Of a DNA stretch of 64,000 bases, positions 29,654 through 38,203 are shown piece after piece. Below the pieces are notes generated by a model. It made no database searches and was not told the origin of the DNA. It saw only the letters and a list, made by a program, of their open reading frames with translations. Source of the stretch: Roseibaca sp. Y0-43 (GTDB lineage Bacteria > Pseudomonadota > Alphaproteobacteria > Rhodobacterales > Rhodobacteraceae). The translations under genes were made by a program, and so were the position numbers. The stretch spans positions 62,001 through 126,000 of the forward strand of contig NZ_JAFMPR010000002.1 of NCBI RefSeq assembly GCF_020667835.1, written 5' to 3'. Position 1 is the stretch's first letter, and every line of letters begins with the position of its first letter.

Positions 29654-29731
29654 TTTGCAATTTTGCGGTAAGGGTTTGCAAACTTATTCTGCTGGCCCGT
29701 GTATTTCGGGATTGAATGCGAAATTTGCAAA
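29654..29731. promoter_or_regulatory. TTTGCAAA operator cluster upstream of prpE
   Basis: Perfect palindromes TTTGCAAA at 29675-29682 and 29724-29731. Degenerate copies TTTGCAAT (29654-29661) and TTTGCGGT (29662-29669) abut each other. PccR of Rhodobacter sphaeroides, an ScfR-family regulator of propionyl-CoA use, is known to bind paired TTTGCAAA. Position 95-172 bp upstream of prpE fits regulation of propionate activation. No ScfR gene is in this window. Confidence 0.7.
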
Positions 29732-29752
29732 TTGGCGCGGAACAAGGGCGCA

Positions 29753-29775
29753 GCCCGCCGCGCCATCGGCGGGCC
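29753..29775 (+). repeat. 23-bp inverted-repeat element, copy 1
   Basis: A self-complementary element: GCCCGCCG (29753-29760), loop CGCCAT, CGGCGGGC (29767-29774), ending in C. Its exact reverse complement occurs at 29880-29902 in the same prpE-maeB gap. The two copies could pair as a long stem or fold separately. Confidence 0.7.
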
Positions 29776-29879
29776 GTCCCGCGGCCTGCCAATTGGATGC
29801 CGCAAGCGCACAGATCAGACGGACGACGGACATGGCCACCATAAAGCTCTGTCGATCCAAGCGCGGATCGGCAGTCCCC

Positions 29880-29902
29880 GGCCCGCCGATGGCGCGGCGG
29901 GC
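29880..29902 (-). repeat. 23-bp inverted-repeat element, copy 2 (just past the maeB stop)
   Basis: The exact reverse complement of 29753-29775, also a hairpin by itself (8-bp stem, 6-nt loop). It lies 4 bp beyond the maeB stop in the direction of transcription, where it may act as a 3' end structure, but no T run follows. The rest of the 346-bp gap 29560-29905 holds the TTTGCAAA cluster and no gene. Confidence 0.7.
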
Positions 29903-29905
29903 ACG

Positions 29906-32185
29906 CTACCCATATTGCGCAACCGGCGTGCCCGCCAGCGCCGACATGTTCAGCAAGCCCCGCGCCGTGATCGAGGGGGTCACGATATGCGCCGTGTTGC
30001 CCAGACCCATCAGGATCGGCCCCACTTCAAGCGCGCCCGCCCGTGTTTTCAGGATGTTGCGCACCCCGCTTGCGGCATCGGTATTGGCGAAGATCAGCAC
30101 ATTCGCGGGCCCGTCGAACCGCGCATCGGGCAGAAGCCGCGCGCGCAGGTCGGGGTCGAGCGCCGCATCGACATGCATCTCGCCCTCATAGTCGAAATCC
30201 AGACCCATCCCGTCCAGTATTTCCAGCGCCGCGCGCATGTTGCGCCCCGAAGGCGTGTCCAGATTGCCGAACTGGCTATGCGAACACAGCGCGATTTTCG
30301 GGTCCAGCCCGAAGCGGCGCACATGGCGTGCGGCACCGATGGTGGTTTCGACAATCTGCTCGGGCGTGGGGTTTGGGTGCACCTGCGTGTCGGCCACAAA
30401 CAGGTTGCCCTCTTGCTGGATCATCAAGGACAGCGCGCCGACCGGGTGCCGTTCCTTGGTGCCAAGGATTTGCGTGACATAGTTCAGGTGCCACAGATAT
30501 TGCCCGAACGTGCCGCAGATCAGGCTGTCGGCATCGCCGCGATGCACCATGATCGCGCCGATCGCTGTTGTATTGGTGCGCAAAATGGCGCGTGCCAGAT
30601 CGGGGGTGACGCCCCGGCGCTGCATGATCTGGTGATAGCTTTGCCAATAGTCGCGATAGCGCGGGTCATCCTGCGGGTTGACCAGTTCGAAATCGACACC
30701 GGGTTTGATCGACAGGCCCGCGCGCTCCAGCCGGCTGGCGATCACCTCGGGGCGGCCGATCAGGATGGGCACCTCGGTGGTTTCCTCCAGCATGGCGGAG
30801 GCTGCGCGCAACACGCGCTCATCCTCGCCCTCGGCAAAGACGATCCGGCGCGAGGCATGGCGCGCGGCCTCGAATACCGGGCGCATGATCATGGACGAGC
30901 GGAAGACCGACGCATCCAGACCCCGTTTATAGGCGTCCAGATCGGCCAAGGGGCGCTTGGCCACGCCCGAATCCATCGCCGCTTTCGCGACCGAACTTGC
31001 GACAATGCCCATCAGGCGGGGGTCAAACGGCTTCGGAATCAGGTAATCCGGGCCGAAAGACAGTTGTTCGCCCTTATAGGCCGCCGCTGCCTCGGCGCTG
31101 GTGGTCGCGCGCGCGAGCGCCGCGATCCCTTCGACACAGCCGATCTGCATCGCGTCGTTAATCTCTGTCGCGCCCACGTCCAGCGCACCGCGAAAGATGA
31201 ACGGAAAGCACAGCACGTTGTTGACCTGATTGGGAAAATCGCTGCGCCCGGTGGCGATGATGGCATCGGGTGCGACCTCGCGCACCGCGTCGGGCAAAAT
31301 CTCTGGCGTGGGGTTGGCCAGCGCAAAGATAATGGGGCGCTTGGCCATGCGCGCCACATGGTCTTGGGTCAGCGCACCGGGGCCGGACAGGCCAAGGAAC
31401 AGGTCCGCGCCGTCGATCACCTCGTCCAGGGTGCGGGCGTCGGTGGCTTGGGCAAAGGCGGCCTTTTGCGGGTTCATATCGACCTCGCGGCCCGCATGAA
31501 CCAGCCCGTGAATGTCGCATAGCCACACATTTTCGCGCTTCACGCCCAGCTTCAGCAACATGTTCAGGCAGGCAATGCCCGCCGCCCCGCCGCCGGTCGA
31601 GACGATCTTGATGTCCTCGAACTTCTTGCCCGCGACGCGCAGGGCGTTGGTCGCGGCTGCGCCCACAACGATGGCGGTGCCGTGCTGGTCGTCATGGAAG
31701 ACAGGAATGCCCATCCGCTCGCGGCAGATCTTTTCCACGATGAAGCAGTCGGGTGCCTTGATGTCTTCGAGGTTGATCGCGCCGAAAGTGGGTTCCAGCG
31801 CGCAGACGATCTCGGCCAGCTTCACCGGGTCGGGTTCGTTCAGTTCAATGTCGAAACAGTCGATATTGGCGAATTTCTTGAACAGGACGGCCTTGCCTTC
31901 CATCACCGGCTTGGATGCCAGCGCGCCTATATTGCCCAAACCCAGCACCGCCGTGCCATTGCTGACCACGGCCACAAGGTTTCCGCGCGTGGTGTAGCGG
32001 GCGGCCTCATCGGGGTTGGCCTTTATCTCCAGGCAGGCCTCGGCCACGCCCGGCGAATAGGCGCGCGACAGGTCGTAGCCATTGGCCAAGGGCTTGGTCG
32101 CGCGGATTTCCAGCTTACCGGGGCGCGGGTATTCGTGATAGAGCAGCGCCGGGTGGCGGGTGTCGTCATTGCTCTGCTCGGTCAT
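29906..32185 (-). CDS. maeB: NADP-dependent malic enzyme, fused to phosphotransacetylase-like domain
   Basis: 759 residues, the usual MaeB length. The malic-enzyme half (about 1-430) decarboxylates malate to pyruvate with [41 protein letters not shown] and the NAD(P)-fold [16 protein letters not shown]. The C-terminal half (about 430-759) is a Pta-like domain ([30 protein letters not shown]), regulatory in known MaeB enzymes and usually lacking acetyltransferase activity. Supplies NADPH and pyruvate during growth on organic acids. It is divergent from the nucleoside operon. Confidence 0.96.
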   Translation of the reverse strand: MTEQSNDDTRHPALLYHEYPRPGKLEIRATKPLANGYDLSRAYSPGVAEACLEIKANPDEAARYTTRGNLVAVVSNGTAVLGLGNIGALASKPVMEGKAVLFKKFANIDCFDIELNEPDPVKLAEIVCALEPTFGAINLEDIKAPDCFIVEKICRERMGIPVFHDDQHGTAIVVGAAATNALRVAGKKFEDIKIVSTGGGAAGIACLNMLLKLGVKRENVWLCDIHGLVHAGREVDMNPQKAAFAQATDARTLDEVIDGADLFLGLSGPGALTQDHVARMAKRPIIFALANPTPEILPDAVREVAPDAIIATGRSDFPNQVNNVLCFPFIFRGALDVGATEINDAMQIGCVEGIAALARATTSAEAAAAYKGEQLSFGPDYLIPKPFDPRLMGIVASSVAKAAMDSGVAKRPLADLDAYKRGLDASVFRSSMIMRPVFEAARHASRRIVFAEGEDERVLRAASAMLEETTEVPILIGRPEVIASRLERAGLSIKPGVDFELVNPQDDPRYRDYWQSYHQIMQRRGVTPDLARAILRTNTTAIGAIMVHRGDADSLICGTFGQYLWHLNYVTQILGTKERHPVGALSLMIQQEGNLFVADTQVHPNPTPEQIVETTIGAARHVRRFGLDPKIALCSHSQFGNLDTPSGRNMRAALEILDGMGLDFDYEGEMHVDAALDPDLRARLLPDARFDGPANVLIFANTDAASGVRNILKTRAGALEVGPILMGLGNTAHIVTPSITARGLLNMSALAGTPVAQYG

Positions 32186-32347
32186 CTGTCCCTCCTGCCG
32201 AAAATTGATTTACCCTTAAACTATTGCAGGCGGGCTGCAAGGCCCGGTAGCGCTAAAGCTGTTTCAACGGGGCGCTGAATATCGCGCGGGCCAAGGCTTG
32301 CATCGGCCCGCGTGGCGGCGCAAACTTGGGCCAAAAGAGGGTGCGAC

Positions 32348-32740
32348 ATGACACTGGAAAACGCCGCGCGTGACGTGCGCGAACGGGCCTATGCGCCATA
32401 TTCCAACTTCAAGGTGGGCGCGGCCCTGCGGGCCGATACGGGCGAGGTGTTCGTGGGCTGCAACGTGGAAAACGTGGCCTACCCGGAAGGCACCTGCGCC
32501 GAGGCCGGCGCGATTGCCGCCATGATCGCGGGCGGTGCTGCGCGCATTACCGAACTGGTCGTAATTGCCGATAGCCCCGCGCCCGTGCCGCCTTGCGGCG
32601 GGTGCCGCCAGAAAATCGCGGAATTCGCCGGGCCCGATGTGCCCGTCACGCTTCTGTCGGTCGGTGGCGCGCGGCTTGAAACCACGGTCGCGGCCCTTCT
32701 ACCCGGTGCGTTCGGCGCGGACCATATGGGGCTTGCGTAA
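32348..32740 (+). CDS. cdd: Cytidine deaminase
   Basis: 130 residues, the small tetrameric zinc type. Zinc and catalytic residues are Cys50 and Glu52 (EGTCAEAGAIAAM) and Cys83/Cys86 (PPCGGCRQ). Converts cytidine and deoxycytidine to uridine and deoxyuridine. ATG 32348 starts the standard N-terminus (TLENAARDVRERAYAPYSNF). It heads a four-gene salvage operon; its TAA overlaps the deoB start (TAATG). Confidence 0.95.
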   Translation: MTLENAARDVRERAYAPYSNFKVGAALRADTGEVFVGCNVENVAYPEGTCAEAGAIAAMIAGGAARITELVVIADSPAPVPPCGGCRQKIAEFAGPDVPVTLLSVGGARLETTVAALLPGAFGADHMGLA

Positions 32741-33939
32741 TGGCGCGCGCATTTCTTGTCGTGCTCGACTCGGTCGGCTGTGGCGGTGCGCCCGATGCCG
32801 ACGCCTTTGGCGATGCGGGGGCCAACACGCTGGGCCATATCGCGCAGGCCTGTGCCGAGGGGCGCGCGGATGAGGGCCGCTCCGGGCCGCTCAGCCTGCC
32901 GGTGCTGGACGGCCTTGGGCTTGGCGCGGCGATCAAGCTGGCCTCTGGGCTGGACGCGCCGGGCTTGGGCGCAAAGCCCGCAGGCCTATGGGGGGCTGCC
33001 ACCGAAATCTCGCGCGGGAAAGACACGCCATCGGGCCATTGGGAACTGGCGGGCGTGCCCGTGCCGTGGGACTGGACTTATTTCCCGCGCCAGACCCCGG
33101 CCTTTCCGCCCGATCTGACCGCCAAGGTCTGCGAGCTTGCCGGAACCGACGGCATCTTGGGCAACTGCCATTCCGGCGGGCTGGCGATTATCGAACAGCT
33201 CGGGGCCGAGCATCTGCGCACGGGCTGGCCCATCTGCTACACCTCTGCCGACAGCGTGTTCCAGATCGCCGCGCATGAGGAGGTGTCCGGGCTGGAGCGG
33301 CTGCAAAAGCTCTGCGCCGACCTCGCCCCATACCTGCACGCCATGCGCGTGGGCCGCGTGATCGCGCGGCCTTTTGTCGGAACCGTGGGCGCGTTCACGC
33401 GCACCCCCAACCGCCACGACTATGCCATCGCGCCGCCTGCGCCCACGCTTTGCGATTGGGTCAGCGGCGCGGGCCGCGTGGTGCACGGCATCGGCAAGAT
33501 TTCCGACATCTTCTCGGGGCGTGGCCTGACCCACAGCCACAAAGGCCGCGATGATGCAGCACTTTGCGATCATTTGCTGCGGCTGGTGGAGACGGCCGAG
33601 GAGGGCTCGCTTACCTTCTGCAACCTTGTCGAGTTCGACAGCCTCTATGGCCACCCGCGCGACGTGGCGGGTTATGCACGCGCGCTGGAACGGTTCGATG
33701 CGGTGGCGGGCCGGATGCTCGATCGCTTGCGCCCCGGCGATATGGCGATCTTCACCGCCGACCATGGTAACGACCCCACCGCGCCGGGTTCCGACCACAC
33801 CCGCGAGCGGGTGCCGGTTCTGGTGGCGGGCCGTGGCGCGGGGCAAATCGGGCATTGCGGTTTCGTCGATGTCGCGGCATCTGTCGCCCATCACCTTGGC
33901 GTGCCAAGCCTTGGGCCGGGACGGAGTTTTCTGACATGA
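32740..33939 (+). CDS. deoB: Phosphopentomutase
   Basis: 399 residues. Interconverts (deoxy)ribose 1- and 5-phosphate, linking nucleoside breakdown to PRPP and glycolysis. Alkaline-phosphatase superfamily metal motifs are visible: VVLDSVGCGGAPDADAFGD at the N-terminus, GKDTPSGHWELAG with the phosphothreonine, and TADHGNDPTAPGSDHTRE near the C-terminus. Coupled at both ends to cdd and add by overlapping start/stop codons. Confidence 0.96.
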   Translation: MARAFLVVLDSVGCGGAPDADAFGDAGANTLGHIAQACAEGRADEGRSGPLSLPVLDGLGLGAAIKLASGLDAPGLGAKPAGLWGAATEISRGKDTPSGHWELAGVPVPWDWTYFPRQTPAFPPDLTAKVCELAGTDGILGNCHSGGLAIIEQLGAEHLRTGWPICYTSADSVFQIAAHEEVSGLERLQKLCADLAPYLHAMRVGRVIARPFVGTVGAFTRTPNRHDYAIAPPAPTLCDWVSGAGRVVHGIGKISDIFSGRGLTHSHKGRDDAALCDHLLRLVETAEEGSLTFCNLVEFDSLYGHPRDVAGYARALERFDAVAGRMLDRLRPGDMAIFTADHGNDPTAPGSDHTRERVPVLVAGRGAGQIGHCGFVDVAASVAHHLGVPSLGPGRSFLT

Positions 33940-34928
33940 GCCGCGATTTCGCCGCCATCCCCAAGCTGGAGCTGCACCTGCATCTGGAAGGGGCGGCCCC
34001 GCCCGCCTTTATCCGCGCACAGGCCAAGCGCAAGGGCGTGGACCTGTCGGGCATATTCGACGAGACGGGCGCCTATAAATACGACGGTTTCGTCGATTTC
34101 CTGCGCGTCTATGAAGCTGCCTGCACGGTACTAACCACGCCGCAGGATTTTCACGACCTGACGCTGGCGGTGCTGGAACAATCGGCCAGCCACGGTGTGA
34201 TCTATTCCGAAGCGTTCCTGTCGCCCGATTTCTGCGGCGGCGGCGATCTGGGCGCGTGGCGCGACTACATGGCCGCGATCCAGACAGCGGCGGCCACGGC
34301 AGAGGCGCAGATGGGCGTGACCTTGCGCGGCTGCATCACCTGCATTCGCCATTTCGGGCCGGAAAAGGCGCGCGTCATCGCGCGGTGCGCGCAGGAAACA
34401 GCGGGCGATTTCATCACCGGTTTCGGCATTGCGGGCGATGAGAATGCGGGCGAATTGGCCGATTTCACCTATAGTTTCGACGCTGCGCGCGAGGCGGGGC
34501 TGGGCCTGACCGCCCATGCCGGCGAATGGCGCGGCCCCAGCGAATTGCGCGCGGCGCTCAAGCACCTGCGCGTTTCTCGGATCGGCCATGGTGTGCGCGC
34601 GATCGACGACCCGTTGCTAGTGGACCATCTGGCCGAAACCGGCACGGTGCTAGAAGTTTGCCCCGGTTCCAACGTGGCGCTTGGCGTCTACCCGTCCCTG
34701 CGCGCGCATCCGATTGAACAGCTGCGCGCGGCGGGCGTGGCCGTCACCGTCTCGACCGACGATCCGCCGTTTTTCCACACCGATATGAGCGCGGAATACG
34801 CGGGCCTGAGCCACGCATTCGGCTGGGAGCAAGAACACTTCACCGCGCTGGCCCAGACCGCGCTGAGCGCCGCGTTTTGCGATGCGGCCACCAAACACCG
34901 CCTGTCCGACCGATTGGAGACCGCATGA
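33936..34928 (+). CDS. add: Adenosine deaminase
   Basis: 330 residues. The TIM-barrel amidohydrolase deaminates adenosine to inosine. Zinc ligands and catalytic residues appear in [11 protein letters not shown] (residues 10-20), [16 protein letters not shown] and the substrate loop VSTDDPPFF. Adenine deaminases share the fold, but the length and operon context favour adenosine. The start overlaps the deoB stop (ATGA) and its stop overlaps upp. Confidence 0.93.
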   Translation: MSRDFAAIPKLELHLHLEGAAPPAFIRAQAKRKGVDLSGIFDETGAYKYDGFVDFLRVYEAACTVLTTPQDFHDLTLAVLEQSASHGVIYSEAFLSPDFCGGGDLGAWRDYMAAIQTAAATAEAQMGVTLRGCITCIRHFGPEKARVIARCAQETAGDFITGFGIAGDENAGELADFTYSFDAAREAGLGLTAHAGEWRGPSELRAALKHLRVSRIGHGVRAIDDPLLVDHLAETGTVLEVCPGSNVALGVYPSLRAHPIEQLRAAGVAVTVSTDDPPFFHTDMSAEYAGLSHAFGWEQEHFTALAQTALSAAFCDAATKHRLSDRLETA

Positions 34929-35560
34929 CCCATCCCGACCTGACCGTGATCGACCACCCGTTGGTGCAGCACAAGCTAAGCCTGATGCGTGATGTGCGCA
35001 CGCCCAGCCCGGAATTTCGCCGCTTGCTGCGCGAAATCGCTCTGCTGCTGACCTATGAGGCGACGCGCGATCTGCCCGTTGCCCCCCATCGCATCGACAC
35101 GCCGCTGACCGCCATGGACGCACCCATGCTGGATGGGCCGGACCCGGCGGTGGTGTCGATCCTGCGGGCTGGCAACGGCTTGCTGGACGGGGTTCTGGAC
35201 GTGGTGCCGACGGCGAAAGTGGGCTTCGTGGGGCTTTACCGCGATGAGAAAACCCTGCGCCCGGTCGAATATTACAACAAGCTGCCCCCCGACATGCCGG
35301 GCCGTTTCACCATCGCGGTGGACCCGATGCTGGCCACCGGGCACTCGGCTGCGGCGGCGATTGATCTGCTGAAGCGGGCAGGGGCCGGGCAGATCTGTTT
35401 CATCTGCCTTCTGGCCGCCCCCGAAGGTGTGGCGGTGATGGCCGAACACCACCCCGATGTACGGATCGTGACGGCGTCCTTGGACAGCCACCTGAACGAG
35501 AAAGGCTATATCGTTCCGGGCCTGGGCGATGCGGGCGACCGTATTTTCGGCACCGTTTAA
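34925..35560 (+). CDS. upp: Uracil phosphoribosyltransferase
   Basis: 211 residues. Converts uracil plus PRPP to UMP. PRPP-binding loop [36 protein letters not shown] and the C-terminal [17 protein letters not shown] are all typical. Last gene of the cdd-deoB-add-upp operon, which has no nucleoside phosphorylase of its own, so the free uracil must come from enzymes encoded elsewhere or from the medium. Confidence 0.97.
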   Translation: MTHPDLTVIDHPLVQHKLSLMRDVRTPSPEFRRLLREIALLLTYEATRDLPVAPHRIDTPLTAMDAPMLDGPDPAVVSILRAGNGLLDGVLDVVPTAKVGFVGLYRDEKTLRPVEYYNKLPPDMPGRFTIAVDPMLATGHSAAAAIDLLKRAGAGQICFICLLAAPEGVAVMAEHHPDVRIVTASLDSHLNEKGYIVPGLGDAGDRIFGTV

Positions 35561-35636
35561 GCACGGTCGCGGCGAATCGGGTTTACTTTCCAAGGCTTGC
35601 GGCGGCATTCTTGGACGGGAATAACCGGGGGTTAGG

Positions 35637-36509
35637 ATGAAGCGTTTCTGGATGGCTGCGAGTGTCGCGGCTTTGTGCGCGGGCAGCGCGGGTTTGGCAC
35701 AAACCAACGGGCTGGACCCGGCGAACCTGCCGCCCGAAGGGTTCGAGGGCCGTGAATTCGTTGACAGCGCGGGCTGTTCGTTCCTGCGTTCGACCTTCGG
35801 GGGCGAGGTGACTTGGGTGCCGCGCTATGGCCCGGACCGCAATCCCGTCTGCGGCCAAAGCCCGACCGATTTCTCGAGTGTTGCCATGTCTGACCCGGCG
35901 GAGGAACCCGCTGCCGCCGAACCCGCCGAGATGGCGCAAGACCCGGCCCCGGCGGCGGAACCCGCCGCGCCGCAAGGCCGGATAGAGATCGTGGGCGCGG
36001 TGGCCGACCCGGTGCGCCGCCCAGAGCCGAGTTTCCTGGGCAAAGAGCGTCAGGTCGCCAGTGTCGCGCCGCGCCGCTCTGCGCCGCGCGCCGCGCACAA
36101 GCCCCGCTATCCGCAGGCCGATGCGTCGGGGCGGCATCCGTCCTGCCCGGAAAGCTCCCCCTATGGCCAGTTGGTCGATACCGAACTGGGCCGCAAGATG
36201 GTGCGCTGCGTGACCAGCCCGTCGCTGTTTCTGGACGAATATGTCACCACACCCGTCCAAGCCGTGGCGGCCTCGCCGCGTGCGGCGGTCGCGGCAGGCA
36301 CCCGCGTGCAGGTCGGCAGCTTTGCCGTGCCCGGCAATGCAGAGCGGCTGGTCGCACGCCTGCGCGGCGCGGGCCTGCCCGCTGGCAGCTATCGCGCGCG
36401 TGGTCTGAACGTGGTCACGGTCGGCCCCTTCGCCAGCGGTGCAGAGGCGCATGGCGCCTTGGCACAGGTGCGCGGGCTGGGCTTTCGCGACGCGTTCCTT
36501 CGCCGCTAA
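35637..36509 (+). CDS. Secreted SPOR-domain protein
   Basis: 290 residues: signal peptide (KRFWMAASVAALCAGSAGLAQ), a domain with two cysteines (SAGCSFLRSTFGGEVTWVPR ... NPVCGQSP), a long Ala/Pro/Glu-rich linker (about 85-160), a second cysteine segment (HPSCPESSPYGQLV ... VRCVTS) and a C-terminal SPOR domain (about 218-290, RVQVGSFAVPGNAERLVARL). SPOR domains bind denuded septal peptidoglycan, so a division-site role is likely. A strong terminator follows. Confidence 0.87.
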   Translation: MKRFWMAASVAALCAGSAGLAQTNGLDPANLPPEGFEGREFVDSAGCSFLRSTFGGEVTWVPRYGPDRNPVCGQSPTDFSSVAMSDPAEEPAAAEPAEMAQDPAPAAEPAAPQGRIEIVGAVADPVRRPEPSFLGKERQVASVAPRRSAPRAAHKPRYPQADASGRHPSCPESSPYGQLVDTELGRKMVRCVTSPSLFLDEYVTTPVQAVAASPRAAVAAGTRVQVGSFAVPGNAERLVARLRGAGLPAGSYRARGLNVVTVGPFASGAEAHGALAQVRGLGFRDAFLRR

Positions 36510-36532
36510 GCCGCGACTGTCCTGACAAATGA

Positions 36533-36570
36533 AAACCCCCGATGCGGCGCGCGCATCGGGGGTTTCTTTT
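36533..36570. terminator. Bidirectional intrinsic terminator
   Basis: A 14-bp perfect stem: 36533-36546 (AAACCCCCGATGCG) with 36552-36565 (CGCATCGGGGGTTT), loop GCGCG, followed by TTTCTTTT on the + strand and by a matching U-rich side on the other strand. Serves the SPOR gene (+) and the Ala/Glu protein gene (-), which converge here. Confidence 0.93.
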
Positions 36571-36586
36571 CAAGCTTGTGCCCGGC

Positions 36587-37438
36587 TTATTGCTGGGTGC
36601 CGGTCGCCGCATCCTCGAGGATACGCGCACCTTCTTCAATCGCGCCCTCGATGGCTTCGGCAGCCGCATCCGCAGCGGCATTTGCGGCGTCGGTGACGGC
36701 GTCGGTTGCCTCTGCGGCGGCATCCCCGGTCGCCTCTGCCGCGCCTTCTGCGGTGTCGGCTGCGGCGTCGGTTGCGTCTTCTGCCATCTCTTCGGTCGCC
36801 TCGACGGCGCCTTCGGTGGCCTCTGCGGCATCCTCTGCCACGGCTTCGGTCGCTTCTGCGGCCTCTGCGGCGGTGTCACCGGCATCTTCCGCCATGACCT
36901 CGGTGGCCTCAGCGGCGTCGGTGGCTTCCTCTGCCATAACATCGGTCGCCTCTGAGGCTTCTTCCACCGCTGTTTCGGTCGCGTCGGTGGCGACGTCTGC
37001 CGCGTCAGAGCCGGTGCCCATCAGGTCGTTGACCATGGATTCGGCTTCGCCCACAGCGCCATTGACGGCGTCTTGCACGGTTTCGGTGGCGTCTTGCACG
37101 GCACCTTCGACGGCAGCGGTTGCGTCTTCGACCACGCCTTCGGCGGCTTCAGTCGCCTGGGTGACGGCGTCGCTGACGGCCTGTTCGGCTTCGGCGGCGG
37201 CCCCCTCGGCTTCGGTCACGGCCTCTTCCACGGCGGTTTCTGCCTCAGAGACGGCCTCTTCAACCGCCTCTTCCGCGTCAGAGGCTGCCTCTTCGACGGC
37301 CTCTTCCACGGCTTCGACCTCGGCAGACGGTGCTTCAACCGGGGCGCTCACGTCGGTGGGCGTGCGCGACTGCACCCCCAGCCAGATGCCCACCGCGGCC
37401 ACGGCCACGGCAATGAGCGTCAATACCATCTTGTTCAT
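36587..37438 (-). CDS. Membrane-anchored Ala/Glu-rich hendecad-repeat protein
   Basis: 283 residues. An N-terminal membrane anchor (MVLTLIAVAVAAVGIWLGV), then almost entirely Ala, Glu, Asp, Val and Thr with no cysteine or aromatic residue after the anchor. From residue 47 to 134 the sequence divides into eight successive 11-residue units such as AVEEAVSEAET and AVEEAVTEAEG; the second half reuses EATEEMAEDATDAA-like units. Eleven-residue periodicity is typical of group 3 LEA and apolipoprotein-like amphipathic helices. Strand choice rests on the AGGA site 7 nt before ATG 37438, the membrane anchor and the terminator. Function unknown; extended periplasmic helix is the inference. Confidence 0.82.
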   Translation of the reverse strand: MNKMVLTLIAVAVAAVGIWLGVQSRTPTDVSAPVEAPSAEVEAVEEAVEEAASDAEEAVEEAVSEAETAVEEAVTEAEGAAAEAEQAVSDAVTQATEAAEGVVEDATAAVEGAVQDATETVQDAVNGAVGEAESMVNDLMGTGSDAADVATDATETAVEEASEATDVMAEEATDAAEATEVMAEDAGDTAAEAAEATEAVAEDAAEATEGAVEATEEMAEDATDAAADTAEGAAEATGDAAAEATDAVTDAANAAADAAAEAIEGAIEEGARILEDAATGTQQ

Positions 37439-37547
37439 AGCACGGTCCTCTTAACCAAAAATACGCTGTGCCGGGATATGACAGGTTTTGCTGCGCTTGC
37501 AAAGGCAAGCTCGTGTGAACCGGCGGAATAGCGCGCGTAATTCCCGC

Positions 37548-37576
37548 TTGAAACATGACTGTCGCAGCCTTAAATT
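37548..37576 (+). promoter_or_regulatory. Predicted sigma-70 promoter of infC
   Basis: -35 TTGAAA (37548-37553), 17-bp spacer, -10 TAAATT (37571-37576). The transcript would begin near 37583, leaving a leader of about 28 nt that contains the AAGGAA ribosome site (37598-37603). It agrees well with the alphaproteobacterial housekeeping consensus. Confidence 0.65.
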
Positions 37577-37610
37577 GCGCCATCATCTCAAATATACAAG
37601 GAATTCAGCC

Positions 37611-38150
37611 ATAGCCCGCAGACCGCACAACGCCCCGCCCCAGCGCGATACCGGACCCCGTGTCAACGAGCGCATTCGCGCGCCAGAGATACGGCTGATC
37701 GGTGCCGATGGCGAAAACCTGGGCGTGGTAAAACCGTCTCAAGCCATGATGCTGGCCGATGAGGCCGGTCTTGACCTGGTCGAAATTTCGCCGAATGCCA
37801 CACCGCCTGTGTGCAAGATCATGGATTTCGGCAAATTCAAATACGAGCAGCAGAAGCGCGAGGCAGAGGCCCGCAAGAAGCAGCACGTGATCGAGATCAA
37901 GGAAGTGAAATTCCGCCCGAACACCGACACGCATGACTACGAAGTCAAGATGCGCAATGTCATGCGCTTTCTGGAAGGCGGCGACAAGGTCAAGGTCACG
38001 CTGCGTTTCCGGGGCCGGGAAATGGCCCACCAGAACCTTGGCGCGGACCTGCTGAACCGCGTGGCCGCCGATGTCGAGGAAATCGGCAAGGTCGAGAATA
38101 TGCCCAAGATGGAAGGGCGGCAGATGATCATGATGATCGCGCCGCGCTGA
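37611..38150 (+). CDS. infC: Translation initiation factor IF-3, AUA start codon
   Basis: 179 residues. IF-3 binds the 30S subunit and rejects poor start codons. Seen: [57 protein letters not shown] and the C-terminal [13 protein letters not shown]. No ATG, GTG or TTG is suitably placed. AAGGAA at 37598-37603 points to ATA at 37611, which begins the family's normal N-terminus ([20 protein letters not shown]). Rare start codons on infC are a known autoregulation device (AUU in E. coli). Single gene with its own promoter and terminator; rpmI/rplT do not follow. Confidence 0.95.
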   Translation: MARRPHNAPPQRDTGPRVNERIRAPEIRLIGADGENLGVVKPSQAMMLADEAGLDLVEISPNATPPVCKIMDFGKFKYEQQKREAEARKKQHVIEIKEVKFRPNTDTHDYEVKMRNVMRFLEGGDKVKVTLRFRGREMAHQNLGADLLNRVAADVEEIGKVENMPKMEGRQMIMMIAPR

Positions 38151-38172
38151 GGTTTCGGCACCCCTGATCGCG

Positions 38173-38201
38173 AAAGCCCGGCATCACCTGCCGGGCTTTT
38201 T
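38173..38201 (+). terminator. Intrinsic terminator of infC
   Basis: An 11-bp perfect stem, AAAGCCCGGCA (38173-38183) with TGCCGGGCTTT (38189-38199), loop TCACC, ending in TTTTT. It also lies at the 3' end of the convergent GNAT gene. Confidence 0.93.
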
Positions 38202-38203
38202 GA

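Noticed and set aside
29699-31522. A 607-codon + strand open frame opposite maeB
   Set aside because: Antisense shadow of malic enzyme. Its start lies in the operator-rich gap and no family motif is visible.
36576-37454. A 292-codon open frame on the + strand, Ala/Ser-rich, opposite the Ala/Glu protein
   Set aside because: It is the complement of a low-complexity GC-rich gene. It has no ribosome site, reads across a terminator region, and the minus strand has a membrane anchor, ribosome site and sensible composition.
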